Shown here piece after piece: positions 63,934 to 64,000 of a DNA stretch of 64,000 nucleotides. Numbering within the stretch: position 1 is the stretch's first letter; each line of letters begins with the position of its first letter. Both the position numbers and the translations under genes were made by a program. A model generated the notes under the pieces. That model searched no databases and was not told the DNA's origin. It saw only the letters and a list, made by a program, of their open reading frames with translations. This DNA is from UPXZ01 sp964634605 (GTDB lineage Bacteria; Bacteroidota; Bacteroidia; Bacteroidales; Paludibacteraceae), in assembly GCA_964634605.1 (NCBI GenBank), contig CAZWLJ010000007.1, forward strand, positions 25,473 to 89,472, written 5' to 3'.

Positions 63934-64000
63934 CATCCGAAATACAAAGTGGATAGATTTGGACTGCTTGCAACCACGAAAAAAAATGCTAAATTGTAAC

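Overview
The window is a stretch of a Bacteroidota (Bacteroidales-like) chromosome. The evidence is two SusC/SusD-type glycan uptake modules, lipoprotein signals with the SxxxC type of lipobox, promoters of the TTTG-N19/20-TAnnTTTG type, a type IX secretion (T9SS) C-terminal sorting tail together with a PorT-like protein, and start regions without strong Shine-Dalgarno sequences. The species cannot be read from the sequence alone.

Positions 2 to about 39,990 are one very large xylan utilisation locus, transcribed entirely on the + strand. It opens with the cut-off end of a SusD protein, a DUF1735-type surface glycan-binding lipoprotein and a GH10 xylanase whose catalytic domain is interrupted by carbohydrate-binding domains; a strong terminator follows. 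A second block codes for GH30, GH8, three GH43 enzymes, GH3, a CE1 feruloyl esterase, an SGNH esterase, a CE6-CE1 fusion esterase and then a complete SusC/SusD pair, ending in another terminator. A third block holds GH2, CE15 glucuronoyl esterase, GH115, a sugar:cation symporter, a second GH10, a signal-less GH43, GH67, a DUF1080 lipoprotein and finally a secreted non-catalytic protein with a T9SS tail. Together these could take apart acetylated, feruloylated, lignin-esterified glucuronoarabinoxylan: backbone cutting at the surface, import by SusCD, debranching in the periplasm, and final cleavage of short xylo-oligosaccharides in the periplasm and cytoplasm. No regulator of the locus and no xylose isomerase or kinase lies in the window.

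From 40.1 kb on the content is mostly housekeeping: LD-carboxypeptidase, riboflavin synthase, a membrane protein with a Nudix-like tail, a DUF454 protein, the ABC-F factor EttA, a small SDR-type protein, PorT, the rimP-nusA-infB translation operon on the - strand with a clear promoter, YebC, a FlaA1/CapD-type sugar dehydratase paired with a WecA-type phosphoglycosyl transferase, another ABC-F ATPase, an RsmI-like methyltransferase and an acyl-CoA synthetase-like enzyme. Near the right end a TonB-dependent receptor on the - strand is preceded by a TPP riboswitch, which marks it as a thiamin (or thiamin precursor) receptor. A lipoprotein glutathione peroxidase and a promoter for a gene beyond the window close the sequence.

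No tRNA, rRNA, CRISPR array, transposase or phage gene was seen.
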